A DNA stretch of 7,486 nt from Candidatus Zixiibacteriota bacterium (lineage in GTDB: Bacteria > Zixibacteria > MSB-5A5 > WJJR01): NCBI GenBank assembly GCA_020058315.1, contig JAGVEK010000200.1, forward strand, positions 1-7,486. Reading direction: 5' to 3'. Below the pieces are notes generated by a model, which had not been told where the DNA came from, searched no databases, and saw only the letters and a list, made by a program, of their open reading frames with translations. Within the stretch, counting starts at the first letter, position 1; each line of letters begins with the position of its first letter. Positions 1 to 6,200 of the stretch are shown here, one piece after another. A program made the translations under genes and the position numbers.

Positions 1-552
1 GAAATCGGCCTCGCGGGAGATGGTCAGGCGGCGCTTGCGGGCTTCATCATCCCCGATCAGACCGGCGTTGAGATCGGCGTCGATCGCCATCTGCTTGCCC
101 GGCATGGCATCCAAAGTGAAGCGTGCAGCGACCTCGGAGATGCGCCCCGCGCCCTTGGTGATAACAACGAATTGGATGATGACCAGGATCAGGAAGATGA
201 TGAATCCAACGACATAGTTACCCTGGACGACAAAACCACCGAACGACGTGATGACTTCACCGGCATATCCATCAGCAAGGATGAGTCGCGTTGAGGCGAC
301 GTTAAGCGACAGCCGGAAGAGCGTCAAGATCAGCAGCATGCCGGGGAACACCGACAGTTCCAGCGGGGCCGTGACGTACAGCGATGCCAGCAGAACGACG
401 AGCGAGAAAGCGATATTGAACGCCAGCAGAAAATCAAGGAGTTGCGGGGGGATCGGAATCACGAGGACGCCGATGATTCCGACCACCCCGACGGCGAGCA
501 TGATGTCGGCGTTCAGACCGAATGAGCTGCGTGAGCGTCGTTTGGCGCTCAT
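1..552 (-). CDS. flhA: Flagellar export protein FlhA, N-terminal part (truncated by window edge)
   Basis: FlhA is the large inner-membrane component of the flagellar type III export apparatus; it couples the proton motive force to export and its cytoplasmic domain (outside this window) docks substrates and chaperones. The 184 codons present are open to the left edge. Hydrophobic segments lie at about residues 15-35, 39-60, 66-85 and 104-131. Residues 137-160 carry the complete FHIPEP family signature, starting RISEVAARF and continuing through LDAMPGKQMAIDAD, with charged residues known in the family to matter for proton coupling. The start ATG at 552 overlaps the flhB stop as ATGA, and an AAGGG Shine-Dalgarno at 565-561 lies 8 nt upstream inside flhB, so the two are translationally coupled. 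FlhA is normally about 690 residues, so roughly a quarter is visible. Identification is very secure; nothing unusual is seen in this part. Confidence 0.97.
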   Translation of the reverse strand, partial: MSAKRRSRSSFGLNADIMLAVGVVGIIGVLVIPIPPQLLDFLLAFNIAFSLVVLLASLYVTAPLELSVFPGMLLILTLFRLSLNVASTRLILADGYAGEVITSFGGFVVQGNYVVGFIIFLILVIIQFVVITKGAGRISEVAARFTLDAMPGKQMAIDADLNAGLIGDDEARKRRLTISREADF

Positions 553-1658
553 GTGGCCCGCCCTTCGGCCGCAACTTCAGCGCCCGCACCGGGGGCGGTC
601 TTGCCACGGAGCCGGTAGACATAGGCGAGAACTTCCGCGGTGGCCTTGTAGAGTTCCGCCGGGACAATCGCGCCGATCTCCACGGAGGAATAGAGGGCGC
701 GCGCCAGGGGCTTATTCTCGACGATCGGGACACCGGCATCGCGCGCGATCTCTTTGATGCGTTCAGCCAGGAGGCGCGCGCCTTTGGCGACGACGGTGGG
801 GGCGCTCATCGTCTCCGAATCGTACTTGAGCGCGACCGCCAATGAGGTCGGGTTGGTGACCACGACATCGGCCTTGGGAATTTCCTTCGACATCCGCATT
901 CGTGACAGCTCACGCTGCACCTGCCGGATGCGCGATTTCAATTGGGGCGATCCCTCGTAGAGTTTGTACTCTTCCTTGAGTTCCTGCTTGGTCATCCGGA
1001 TGGAGCGTTCGAAGTCCCAGCGCTGAAATGCGTAGTCGAAGAGGGCCAGCGTCAGAAGCGCAAGAATGACCTTGATGGAAACACGGAAGAGCGCCCAAGC
1101 GGTGATGGTCAGAATGCCCGCCGGATCCGCGTCGGCCAGCACGATGATGCGATCGAGTTCCACTTTGATGGCGAGCCATGCGACGAGGCCGACGATGGTC
1201 AGCTTCAGGAGGTCGCGGACAAGTTCGACCAGCGACCGGCGTGACAACAGGCGTTTCAGGCCATTCACGATATTCAGCTTGTCGAACTTGGGTTGGAGCA
1301 CTTCAGCGGAGACACTGAACCCGACCTGGGCGGCGTTGATGAAGATGCCGACGGTCATGAGCGCAACAAAGACCGGCGCCAGAATCAGGAGGCAGCGGAG
1401 ACTGAGATGCAGCAGAAGACTTGTGTAGTTCCCGACACCCCCGCCGATCGTGGCGGCATTCGTGAACAGATCACGCATCAACGCGGCCACCTCGCGGACC
1501 ATCGATGGACCAGCGAACAGGAGGACAAGCAGGCCGAAGAACAGGATGGCGAAGGAATTCAATTCCATTGAGCGCGCCACTTGCCCCTTCTTGCGCGCCT
1601 CTTCACGGCGGCGCGGGGTCGCCTGTTCGGTTTTCTCCTGGTAGGATTCTTCGGCCAT
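549..1658 (-). CDS. flhB: Flagellar export switch protein FlhB
   Basis: FlhB is the inner-membrane export component that switches substrate specificity from rod/hook to filament proteins after self-cleavage. The 369-residue protein starts MAEESYQEKTEQATPRR, the typical family opening. It has four hydrophobic segments at about residues 33-52, 81-110, 147-165 and 182-210. A basic linker (RMTKQELKEEYK..., SRIRQVQRELSRMRM) leads to the cleavage site PKADVVVTNPTS and a C-terminal domain with the usual ENKPLARALY and VPAELYKATAEVLAYVY blocks. Asn269-Pro270 sit at the same numbers as in Salmonella FlhB, but the fourth motif residue is Ser272 (codon TCA at 845-843) instead of the usual His. The last residues (from about 353) are Ala/Gly-rich and probably disordered. 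It follows fliR by 18 bp; no good Shine-Dalgarno is visible (ACCACCTC precedes the ATG), so coupling to fliR translation is likely. Its stop overlaps the flhA start. Confidence 0.97.
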   Translation of the reverse strand: MAEESYQEKTEQATPRRREEARKKGQVARSMELNSFAILFFGLLVLLFAGPSMVREVAALMRDLFTNAATIGGGVGNYTSLLLHLSLRCLLILAPVFVALMTVGIFINAAQVGFSVSAEVLQPKFDKLNIVNGLKRLLSRRSLVELVRDLLKLTIVGLVAWLAIKVELDRIIVLADADPAGILTITAWALFRVSIKVILALLTLALFDYAFQRWDFERSIRMTKQELKEEYKLYEGSPQLKSRIRQVQRELSRMRMSKEIPKADVVVTNPTSLAVALKYDSETMSAPTVVAKGARLLAERIKEIARDAGVPIVENKPLARALYSSVEIGAIVPAELYKATAEVLAYVYRLRGKTAPGAGAEVAAEGRAT

Positions 1659-1676
1659 GAGGTGGTCGTGTTTACG

Positions 1677-2465
1677 CTACGGGTGCGCGAGCGCCGCAAT
1701 GACGCGCTGCGTGTCGGCTTGCAGTTGCCACAGCGACCGTCCGAAAATCTGAGCGAGGAATGGCAGCGAGGCCGAGAGGATCAGAAACCCGATCCCGATT
1801 TTCACAGGAAACCCGACGATGAAGATGTTCATCTGCGGGACGGTGCGGGACACAATGCCCATGACGACATCCGTGAGCAGCAGCGTGATAATCACCGGGG
1901 CACCAATCTTGATCGCCGACACGAACGTTGCGGCTGAAATGCGGATGACCGCATCCAGCGTCGCGCTACCGAACTGACCTCCGCCAATCGGCGCGACCTT
2001 GTAGGTGTCCACCAGTGCGCTGATCATCAGATGGTGGCCATCGAGGATCAGGAGAATGAGCATCGCGAGGATGTATTTGAACTCGCCGATCAGCGACACT
2101 TGCTCGGTGCTGGAGGGATCGATGACGTTGACGATGGAGAATCCCATCTGCAGGCCGATCAGATCGCCCGCCATGCGGATCGCCCAGAACAGCGTGGCAA
2201 AGCAGAATCCGATCATCCCGCCGATCATCACTTCGCGAAGTGCCCAGCCACCAGCGGTCCAGAGCGAATCAGGCTGTACCGGTCCCAGGCCGGCGACGAT
2301 CGGCCCGATGGAGACCGAAAGGGCGAGGATGATCGGTATCTTGATCGCCGGAGGAATGGCCCGGTGTCCCCAGAAGGGCGCGAGGATGAAGAATCCGCTG
2401 ACCCGCAGAAGGGTCCACATGATGGACCAGATCCAATCGAAGCTGAAGGGCAGGGGAAGGTTCAT
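1677..2465 (-). CDS. fliR: Flagellar export gate protein FliR
   Basis: FliR is a multi-pass inner-membrane protein that, with FliP and FliQ, builds the helical export pore of the flagellar type III secretion system. The protein is hydrophobic almost throughout. Family blocks include WTLLRVSGFFILAPFWG near the N-terminus, AGDLIGLQMGFSIVNVIDP in the middle, DGHHLMISALVDTYKVAPIG, and near the C-terminus TVPQMNIFIVGFPVKIGIGF. The frame is open to an upstream ATG at 2504, adding 13 residues (MGELRPLRSSSHL); that start has an AAAGG about 10 nt upstream. I prefer the ATG at 2465 because it gives 262 residues, close to the usual family length of about 260, begins directly before the first membrane helix, and is compatible with the candidate sigma-54 promoter whose predicted start (about 2509) would leave almost no leader for the upstream ATG. 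Its own Shine-Dalgarno is poor, so the start remains open. The identification itself is secure. Confidence 0.95.
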   Translation of the reverse strand: MNLPLPFSFDWIWSIMWTLLRVSGFFILAPFWGHRAIPPAIKIPIILALSVSIGPIVAGLGPVQPDSLWTAGGWALREVMIGGMIGFCFATLFWAIRMAGDLIGLQMGFSIVNVIDPSSTEQVSLIGEFKYILAMLILLILDGHHLMISALVDTYKVAPIGGGQFGSATLDAVIRISAATFVSAIKIGAPVIITLLLTDVVMGIVSRTVPQMNIFIVGFPVKIGIGFLILSASLPFLAQIFGRSLWQLQADTQRVIAALAHP

Positions 2466-2518
2466 CAGGTGACTCGACGATCGCAACGGGCGCAACTCGC
2501 CCATTTCGTCAAGACCTT

Positions 2519-2537
2519 TAGCAATGCCGGTGCCGGG
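2519..2537 (-). promoter_or_regulatory. Candidate sigma-54 (-24/-12) promoter upstream of fliR
   Basis: Read on the minus strand the site is CCCGGCACCGGCATTGCTA. It has GG (2534-2533) and GC (2522-2521) separated by exactly 10 bases, with flanking GGCAC and TTGCT, close to the consensus TGGCAC-N5-TTGC; the T before GG is replaced by C. The predicted transcript start would be near 2509, giving a leader of about 44 nt before the fliR ATG at 2465. It lies in one of the two long gaps of this otherwise tight operon. Sigma-54 drives flagellar genes in many Gram-negative groups. No enhancer site was identified, and a chance match in GC-rich DNA is possible. Confidence 0.4.
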
Positions 2538-2621
2538 ACTGAGCCGGGACGACTTTGGCGTTGTGAGTTATGGGGTTACGCGGATTGGAATTGAGAACAG
2601 GCGGCACCGGACATGGGAGAG

Positions 2622-2638
2622 GCGGAAATTCTTTCCGC
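2622..2638 (-). repeat. Perfect inverted repeat (7-bp arms) between fliQ and fliR
   Basis: GCGGAAA and TTTCCGC form a perfect 7-bp stem around a 3-base loop. In the transcript direction it is followed by CTCTCCC and not by a run of T, so it is not a convincing intrinsic terminator. It could be an RNA-processing or stability hairpin downstream of fliQ, or chance. Confidence 0.45.
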
Positions 2639-2721
2639 GTGATCGGGCATCGCGTGAGCTTGGTTCCGGGAGAACGCGGCTCGCGGGTCCACGCCGTAGC
2701 GGCTTTGCTGCCGTTCCCAGC

Positions 2722-2991
2722 TTACCCCGTCAGCATCGGAATGTTGGTAAACAAACGGGTTGTGAACCCCACCAGCATGTTGATGATCCAGGGCAGGAAG
2801 ACCAGAAACGCGAGCGTCACGGCAACGATCTTCGGCACGAATGTCAGCGTCATTTCCTGGATCTGAGTCACCGCCTGCAGAATCGAGATCGCCACGCCGA
2901 CCAATAGTCCAAGAATCAGCATCGGCGCCGCGAGCATCAGCGTCAGCATGATGGCTTCGCGCCCGAGCCCCAATACGAATTCAGTTGTCAT
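2722..2991 (-). CDS. fliQ: Flagellar export gate protein FliQ
   Basis: FliQ is a small two-helix inner-membrane protein; four copies normally wrap the FliP/FliR pore in the flagellar export gate. The 89-residue length is the same as enterobacterial FliQ. It starts MTTEFVLGLGREAI; the first hydrophobic segment is about residues 14-38, followed by the highly conserved block SILQAVTQIQEMTLTFVPK (about 36-54), then a second hydrophobic segment (about 55-75) containing the FLPWIINML block, and ends LFTNIPMLTG. A purine-rich GGGAAGAGG lies just upstream of the ATG. It follows fliP by 44 bp and is separated from fliR by an unusually long gap. Identification is secure. Confidence 0.97.
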   Translation of the reverse strand: MTTEFVLGLGREAIMLTLMLAAPMLILGLLVGVAISILQAVTQIQEMTLTFVPKIVAVTLAFLVFLPWIINMLVGFTTRLFTNIPMLTG

Positions 2992-3035
2992 CGTCCTCTT
3001 CCCTGTTCCATGCGCTCATGATGCGCGGTCTCCGA

Positions 3036-3788
3036 TCAGTGAAATGACGACACTAATGACTGCACCAGCAGGTACCAGCCATCGACCAGCACAAACAGGA
3101 GAATCTTGAACGGCATGGCCACCATGATGGGCGGCAGCATGAGCATACCCATCGACATCAAGACCGACGCCACGACCATGTCGATGATCAGAAACGGGAT
3201 GAACAGCACAAACCCGATTTGAAAACCGACCCGAAGTTCCGAGATCATGAATCCTGGAATCAGTGCGCGCAGCGGCACATCGGCCGGAGTGGCCGGCTTG
3301 GGCAGATTCGCCAGATTCACAAACAGCGCCAGGTCCTTCTCTCTGGTCTGGCGCAGCATGAAATCGCGAATCGGCGCCATGGCTTTTTGGATCGCGAGAG
3401 TGCGGTCGATCGTGCCAGCCGTATACGGCTTGATCCCCTGTTCGTAGGCGGTCATGAATACAGGCGACATGATGAAGAAAGTGAGAATCAAGGCCAGCGC
3501 GATCATCAGTTGCGAGGGCGGCATCTGCTGTGTGCCCATCGCATGTTTCAGGAAGGACAGCACGACGATGATGCGCGTGAACGAGGTCATGGTGATCACA
3601 ATCGACGGCGCCAGAGACAGGACGGTCAGGACCAGGAGAATCTGAAGCGTCGTCGATAAATCCGCTGGGTTGTCACTCTTTTCCAAACCGATGGAGATCT
3701 TCGGCAGGCTTTGCGCGTGCGCGGAAACAGGCGCCAGAAGGATCAGCGCGATGATCCCTGCGAGGATAAACGGCACGGCCCTGGTCAT
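3036..3788 (-). CDS. fliP: Flagellar export gate protein FliP
   Basis: FliP forms, as a pentamer, the core of the flagellar export pore in the inner membrane. The 250-residue protein begins with a cleavable-type signal peptide (charged MTR, hydrophobic core about 5-20, likely cleavage after AHA at residue 25), as in many FliP proteins. Family blocks follow in order: MTSFTRIIVVLSFLKHAMGT (about 67-86), the QMPPSQLMIALALILTFFIMSP helix (about 88-109), RQTREKDLALFV (about 146-157), LIPGFMISELRVGFQIGFVL (about 176-195), the IDMVVASVLMSMGMLMLPP helix (about 202-220), and a terminal KILLFVLVDGWYLLVQSL helix. A GGGGCGGG-rich stretch just before the ATG may serve as ribosome binding site. A 214-bp gap separates it from fliO, so it may have its own transcript start, although no convincing promoter was found there. 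Identification is secure. Confidence 0.97.
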   Translation of the reverse strand: MTRAVPFILAGIIALILLAPVSAHAQSLPKISIGLEKSDNPADLSTTLQILLVLTVLSLAPSIVITMTSFTRIIVVLSFLKHAMGTQQMPPSQLMIALALILTFFIMSPVFMTAYEQGIKPYTAGTIDRTLAIQKAMAPIRDFMLRQTREKDLALFVNLANLPKPATPADVPLRALIPGFMISELRVGFQIGFVLFIPFLIIDMVVASVLMSMGMLMLPPIMVAMPFKILLFVLVDGWYLLVQSLVSSFH

Positions 3789-4002
3789 TTCCCGCCCCTT
3801 GAATGACGAAGTACGAGGCGAGGGCGAGAACGACGCTCCAAGCCGGACTCATTCCGTGGCGAAGCGGGAGGCACGTCACCGGGATCTGCCAGCGAGCGGC
3901 GATTTCCCAAGTTGCACGGGTCTGAAGACCCGTGGCACCATAACTTCCTTTGTGATTGAACGATCTGTGTCATTTCCCATCCATGGGTTAGGCACCGGTG
4001 GT
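3789..4002 (-). other. fliO-fliP intergenic region with REP-like palindromes
   Basis: This gap holds no recognisable gene. The part nearest fliO is rich in short palindromes: a perfect stem at 3915-3934, a CCCAT/ATGGG palindrome at 3979-3990 and a CACCGG/CCGGTG stem at 3993-4013 that runs into the fliO stop codon. Clustered GC-rich palindromes in a gap like this are typical of REP-type interspersed elements. The fliP-proximal half (about 3789-3900) is GC-rich; a short open frame there overlapping the fliP start looks like chance. Confidence 0.55.
3915..3934. repeat. REP-like perfect hairpin in fliO-fliP gap
   Basis: CACGGGTC and GACCCGTG form a perfect 8-bp stem around TGAA (UUCA in the fliO-fliP transcript), with a further T-A pair possible inside. 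Flanking GCACC/GTTGC could extend the stem imperfectly. No T-run follows in the transcript direction (GCAACTTGGG), so it is not a clear terminator. Similar CACGGGT...ACCCGTG palindromes occur as dispersed elements in various GC-rich bacteria; that comparison is from memory and only one full copy is present here. Confidence 0.55.
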
Positions 4003-4013
4003 TCAGGCCGGTG
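3993..4013. repeat. Second palindrome overlapping the fliO 3' end
   Basis: CACCGG (3993-3998) and CCGGTG (4008-4013) can pair around a 9-base loop. The fliO stop codon (4003-4005) lies in the loop, so the last FliO codons are encoded by this palindrome. It shares a GGCACC stretch with the flank of the stem at 3915-3934, suggesting that the two may be parts of one REP-like unit. The stem is short, and chance is possible. Confidence 0.35.
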
Positions 4014-4551
4014 GTGGAGACTCGGCCTCGGCGATCCGGGACGATTGGAAGAGATCCAGCATTTTTGTTCGCGCCTGACGCAGCAAATCTCGCTGCCTCT
4101 GTTCCTGGGCGCGCGGCATGACGGGGCGGCCCTGCACGGCATTGGCAGGGTCGGGAAGGTCGCCGGGGGCGAGCTCGGTGAGCATTGAGATTTGGTTCTC
4201 GGTCACACCCAGAACAAGCATTCTTCCACCAACTGAGACAATTTCGATGGACTTCTTCGGAGCCAAAAAGAGACGTTCTCTGACCCGGAGGCCGGATTCT
4301 CCTCGCCCCGCGATTCGTCCCTTGAGCACACGCCGCGCCAGCCACATAGTGATCCAGATCAGACCCAGGACAGCAACAAGAGTCAAGCCAAGGCGGCCGA
4401 CGGACGACCAAAGATCGCCGGTCCCGAAAGAAGTCAGGGTGGGAAGGGAATCGTTCGCTGGAGGATTGGCGCTCTGCTGGGCAGCAGCAGCCAGCGCTGT
4501 CATCACCACTATCAGCATCACTCCGCTCAGATTCCGAAACATTCTACTCAT
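4003..4551 (-). CDS. fliO: Flagellar biosynthesis protein FliO
   Basis: FliO is a poorly conserved membrane protein that helps FliP assemble into the export gate. The 182-residue product has a signal-like N-terminus (MSRMFRNLSG then a hydrophobic core to about residue 24), a short Pro/Asn/Ser-rich linker, a transmembrane helix at about 51-73 (LGLTLVAVLGLIWITMWLA) followed by basic residues, and the FliO-type cytoplasmic beta domain at about 85-127, with RVRERLFLAPKKSIEIVSVG and GRMLVLGVTENQISML. The tail (128-182) is charged, probably disordered, ending SPPPA. The frame is open upstream to 4683, but the ATG at 4551 has GAGGAG 11 nt upstream, lies 37 bp after fliN and starts a signal sequence, so it is preferred. 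A second ATG at 4542 is possible. The 3' end runs into a palindrome, so the last residues may be recent. Its position between fliN and fliP supports the call. Confidence 0.92.
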   Translation of the reverse strand: MSRMFRNLSGVMLIVVMTALAAAAQQSANPPANDSLPTLTSFGTGDLWSSVGRLGLTLVAVLGLIWITMWLARRVLKGRIAGRGESGLRVRERLFLAPKKSIEIVSVGGRMLVLGVTENQISMLTELAPGDLPDPANAVQGRPVMPRAQEQRQRDLLRQARTKMLDLFQSSRIAEAESPPPA

Positions 4552-4562
4552 GGGAATCAACA

Positions 4563-4568
4563 CTCCTC
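4563..4568 (-). promoter_or_regulatory. Ribosome binding site deciding the fliO start
   Basis: GAGGAG on the minus strand lies 11 nt upstream of the ATG at 4551. The spacing is slightly long, but it is the best Shine-Dalgarno near this junction and supports that start over the in-frame ATG at 4683 inside fliN. Confidence 0.6.
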
Positions 4569-4588
4569 GATTCGCTGTCGTGATTTGC

Positions 4589-5176
4589 TCAGAGGCTCTC
4601 GATGCGCTCACGCGGTGACACCAGACCTGTAATCCGGAGGCCGAAGTTCTCATCGATGACCACGACCTCTCCCCTGGCGACAAGTTTGTTGTTCACCAGG
4701 AGGTTGACGGGTTCACCGGCGAGCTTGTCAAGCTCCACGATTGTTCCCTGGGACCAATTGAGGATATCGGAGATGGGCAGAGTGGTGCGCCCGAGTTCGA
4801 TCGAAACCGGGAGTTTGACGTCCAGCAGGAGGTCGATGTTGCCTGCTGGATGCGGGGCAGCACCGCCACTCAGTTGGGGAAACTCGGCAGGATGCACAAG
4901 CATTGGATCGTCGGCCTGGGCAACGGCGGCAAAGTCCATGCTGGGCTCCTTGATTCTCTGCGGATCGGCCGCAGGTGCGAGATCCCCGGCAGGAGAGGCC
5001 GCGTCATCACTGAACACGTCCGCAATCGCCTCGGTTCCAAGAGGGGGTATCGGATTGGGATCGGCAGACGGATCCACCGTGCGCGGAGTCACCTCGGCGG
5101 CCGAATTCTGTGAGTCGTCCTGCGGCGCCGACTGGCCACCGGCTGCATCATTCTGTTCGTCACGTTCGTCCGTCAT
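4589..5176 (-). CDS. fliN: Flagellar motor switch protein FliN, with long N-terminal extension
   Basis: FliN forms, with FliM, the base of the cytoplasmic C-ring, affecting torque, switching and docking of export components. The C-terminal SpoA domain (about residues 113-190 of 195) is typical: NIDLLLDVKLPVSIELGRT, then ILNWSQGTIVELDKLAGEP, VNNKLVARGEVVVIDENFG, and a final VSPRERIESL. The first 110 residues are acidic and rich in Asp, Ala, Pro, Gln and Ser, with no hydrophobic core; this is longer than in the about 137-residue enterobacterial FliN. It shows no CheC/CheX phosphatase motif, so it is FliN and not a full FliY, though the HPAEFPQL stretch before the SpoA domain resembles the linker seen in FliY-type and longer FliN proteins. 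The frame is open upstream into fliM; the ATG at 5176 is chosen because GGGGGA lies 5 nt before it and it leaves a 40-bp gap after fliM. Confidence 0.96.
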   Translation of the reverse strand: MTDERDEQNDAAGGQSAPQDDSQNSAAEVTPRTVDPSADPNPIPPLGTEAIADVFSDDAASPAGDLAPAADPQRIKEPSMDFAAVAQADDPMLVHPAEFPQLSGGAAPHPAGNIDLLLDVKLPVSIELGRTTLPISDILNWSQGTIVELDKLAGEPVNLLVNNKLVARGEVVVIDENFGLRITGLVSPRERIESL

Positions 5177-5181
5177 GTCAA

Positions 5182-5187
5182 TCCCCC
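5182..5187 (-). promoter_or_regulatory. Ribosome binding site deciding the fliN start
   Basis: GGGGGA on the minus strand lies 5 nt upstream of the ATG at 5176. It supports that start over the longer frame whose first ATG (5353) is inside fliM. Confidence 0.55.
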
Positions 5188-5216
5188 GGGTCGCAGGATC
5201 ATCGGATGATCCGTCG

Positions 5217-6194
5217 TCAGTCGGCGCTGAACGACACAATCTCGATCGCGCGATGTTTGCCGCGCAGGCCGGGACGGGCCACGAACTTCCCGAGACCGGC
5301 GATGTAGACGCGCGATGGTTCAATGGATCTGGTGTCGGCGACAAGAACATCACCGATATGGATATTCAAGAAGTCGCGGACGGTGATTTCGGCGTTTGCC
5401 AGAACCGCCACCGCTTCTGTTTCGACCTCACTAATGCTATCGCGCAGGATCAGCCGATCGGCGTCGCTGCCACCGACCCTGGAGGACTCAGTCCAGTTCT
5501 GGCCCAGCAGCTTGGTAATGATGGGCTCCAGCGTGATATAGGGGTAACACAGCTTCACGATTCCCGATGTTTCGAGCACGTTCAACTTCAGGGTGGTCAC
5601 GATCACGGTTTCGCCGGGCGGCACAATCTGGATGAATTGCGGGGTGGTTTCGAAGCCCGCGGTGGCGATCTCGACCTCCACGACACGATTCCAGGCGCCG
5701 GCCAGCTCCCGCCAGGCACGCGTGATGATCTTGTCAACGACACTGAGCTCGATTCCGGTCAGCTCACGATCGGTGTCCATCGACTTTCCACGCCCGCCAA
5801 ACATGCGGTCGACAAAACCGAAGGCGAGCGATGGACTGATATCCGCGACACACAGTCCCTCCAGCGGCTTCATCGAAAATGTGTATGTGCAGGATGGGGA
5901 CGCCAGCGACGTGAAGAATTCCGAATAAGTGATCTGGTCAACACTGACAAGATCCACGTCGACAACGGCGCGAAGAACCCCTGACAGAGCCGAGCTGAGG
6001 TGTCCGCCAAAGTTGTCGTGGATGTTCTCGAGCGTCCGAACCTGGTCTTTTGAGATGCGGTTTGGGTGCTTAAAATCATAGACCGCGGCGGTGCGCTGGC
6101 TGATCTGCGTGGTGGCCGTGTCAGAGTCGGTCCCGGCGGTTGCCACCGTGGACAACAGCGCGTCGATTTCTTCCTGGGTCAGAAATTTGGCCAT
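5217..6194 (-). CDS. fliM: Flagellar motor switch protein FliM
   Basis: FliM is the C-ring switch protein that binds phospho-CheY and changes the rotation state. The 325-residue product has all expected parts. The N-terminal peptide FLTQEEIDALLS (residues 4-15) matches the CheY-P binding motif, followed by a Thr/Ser-rich linker. The CheC-like middle domain starts at about residue 38 (YDFKHPNRISKDQVRTLE) and contains the GGRG loop at 133-136, the family GGXG motif that contacts FliG. VPPGETVIVTTLKL follows at about 201-214. The C-terminal SpoA domain (about 250-322), which pairs with FliN, contains VLANAEITVRDFLNIHIGDV. It starts 6 bp after the fliL stop without a clear Shine-Dalgarno, suggesting translational coupling, and is followed by fliN. 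Length and motifs are normal; identification is secure. Confidence 0.98.
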   Translation of the reverse strand: MAKFLTQEEIDALLSTVATAGTDSDTATTQISQRTAAVYDFKHPNRISKDQVRTLENIHDNFGGHLSSALSGVLRAVVDVDLVSVDQITYSEFFTSLASPSCTYTFSMKPLEGLCVADISPSLAFGFVDRMFGGRGKSMDTDRELTGIELSVVDKIITRAWRELAGAWNRVVEVEIATAGFETTPQFIQIVPPGETVIVTTLKLNVLETSGIVKLCYPYITLEPIITKLLGQNWTESSRVGGSDADRLILRDSISEVETEAVAVLANAEITVRDFLNIHIGDVLVADTRSIEPSRVYIAGLGKFVARPGLRGKHRAIEIVSFSAD

Positions 6195-6200
6195 AGCTAT

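Larger units (their letters stand above)
2505..2721 (-). other. fliQ-fliR intergenic region, no gene recognised
   Basis: This gap separates the fliQ stop from the upstream possible fliR start. No reading frame on either strand gives a recognisable protein; the minus frame in register with fliQ stays open after its stop to a TAA at 2518-2520 (minus orientation) but has no start codon and no family resemblance. It contains a short perfect hairpin (2622-2638) and the candidate sigma-54 site (2519-2537). The other flagellar junctions here are mostly below 50 bp, so a regulatory role is plausible but unproven. Confidence 0.6.

Noticed and set aside
248..2907. Many plus-strand open frames of 60-190 codons opposite flhA, flhB, fliR and fliQ
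   Set aside because: They are low-complexity (Arg, His, Asp, Gln-rich) antisense shadows, without family resemblance or ribosome binding sites.
3673..3879. Minus-strand 68-codon frame with a hydrophobic stretch (SVVLALASYFVIQG) overlapping the fliP start
   Set aside because: It is out of frame with fliP over most of its length, overlaps the FliP signal peptide, and has no family match; a chance frame is the simplest reading.
3875..3893. CTGGCAG on the minus strand as a possible sigma-54 -24 element before fliP
   Set aside because: The -12 position at the required spacing reads TG instead of GC, so the match fails.
3785..4411. Minus-strand 208-codon frame spanning the fliO-fliP gap
   Set aside because: It overlaps the better supported fliO in another frame and its composition (Cys/Arg/Pro-rich) is that of a shadow frame.
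4602..5984. A 460-codon plus-strand open frame antisense to fliN and fliM
   Set aside because: It lies wholly opposite two well-supported genes, has no recognisable domain and has a Ser/Arg-rich composition typical of antisense frames in GC-rich DNA.
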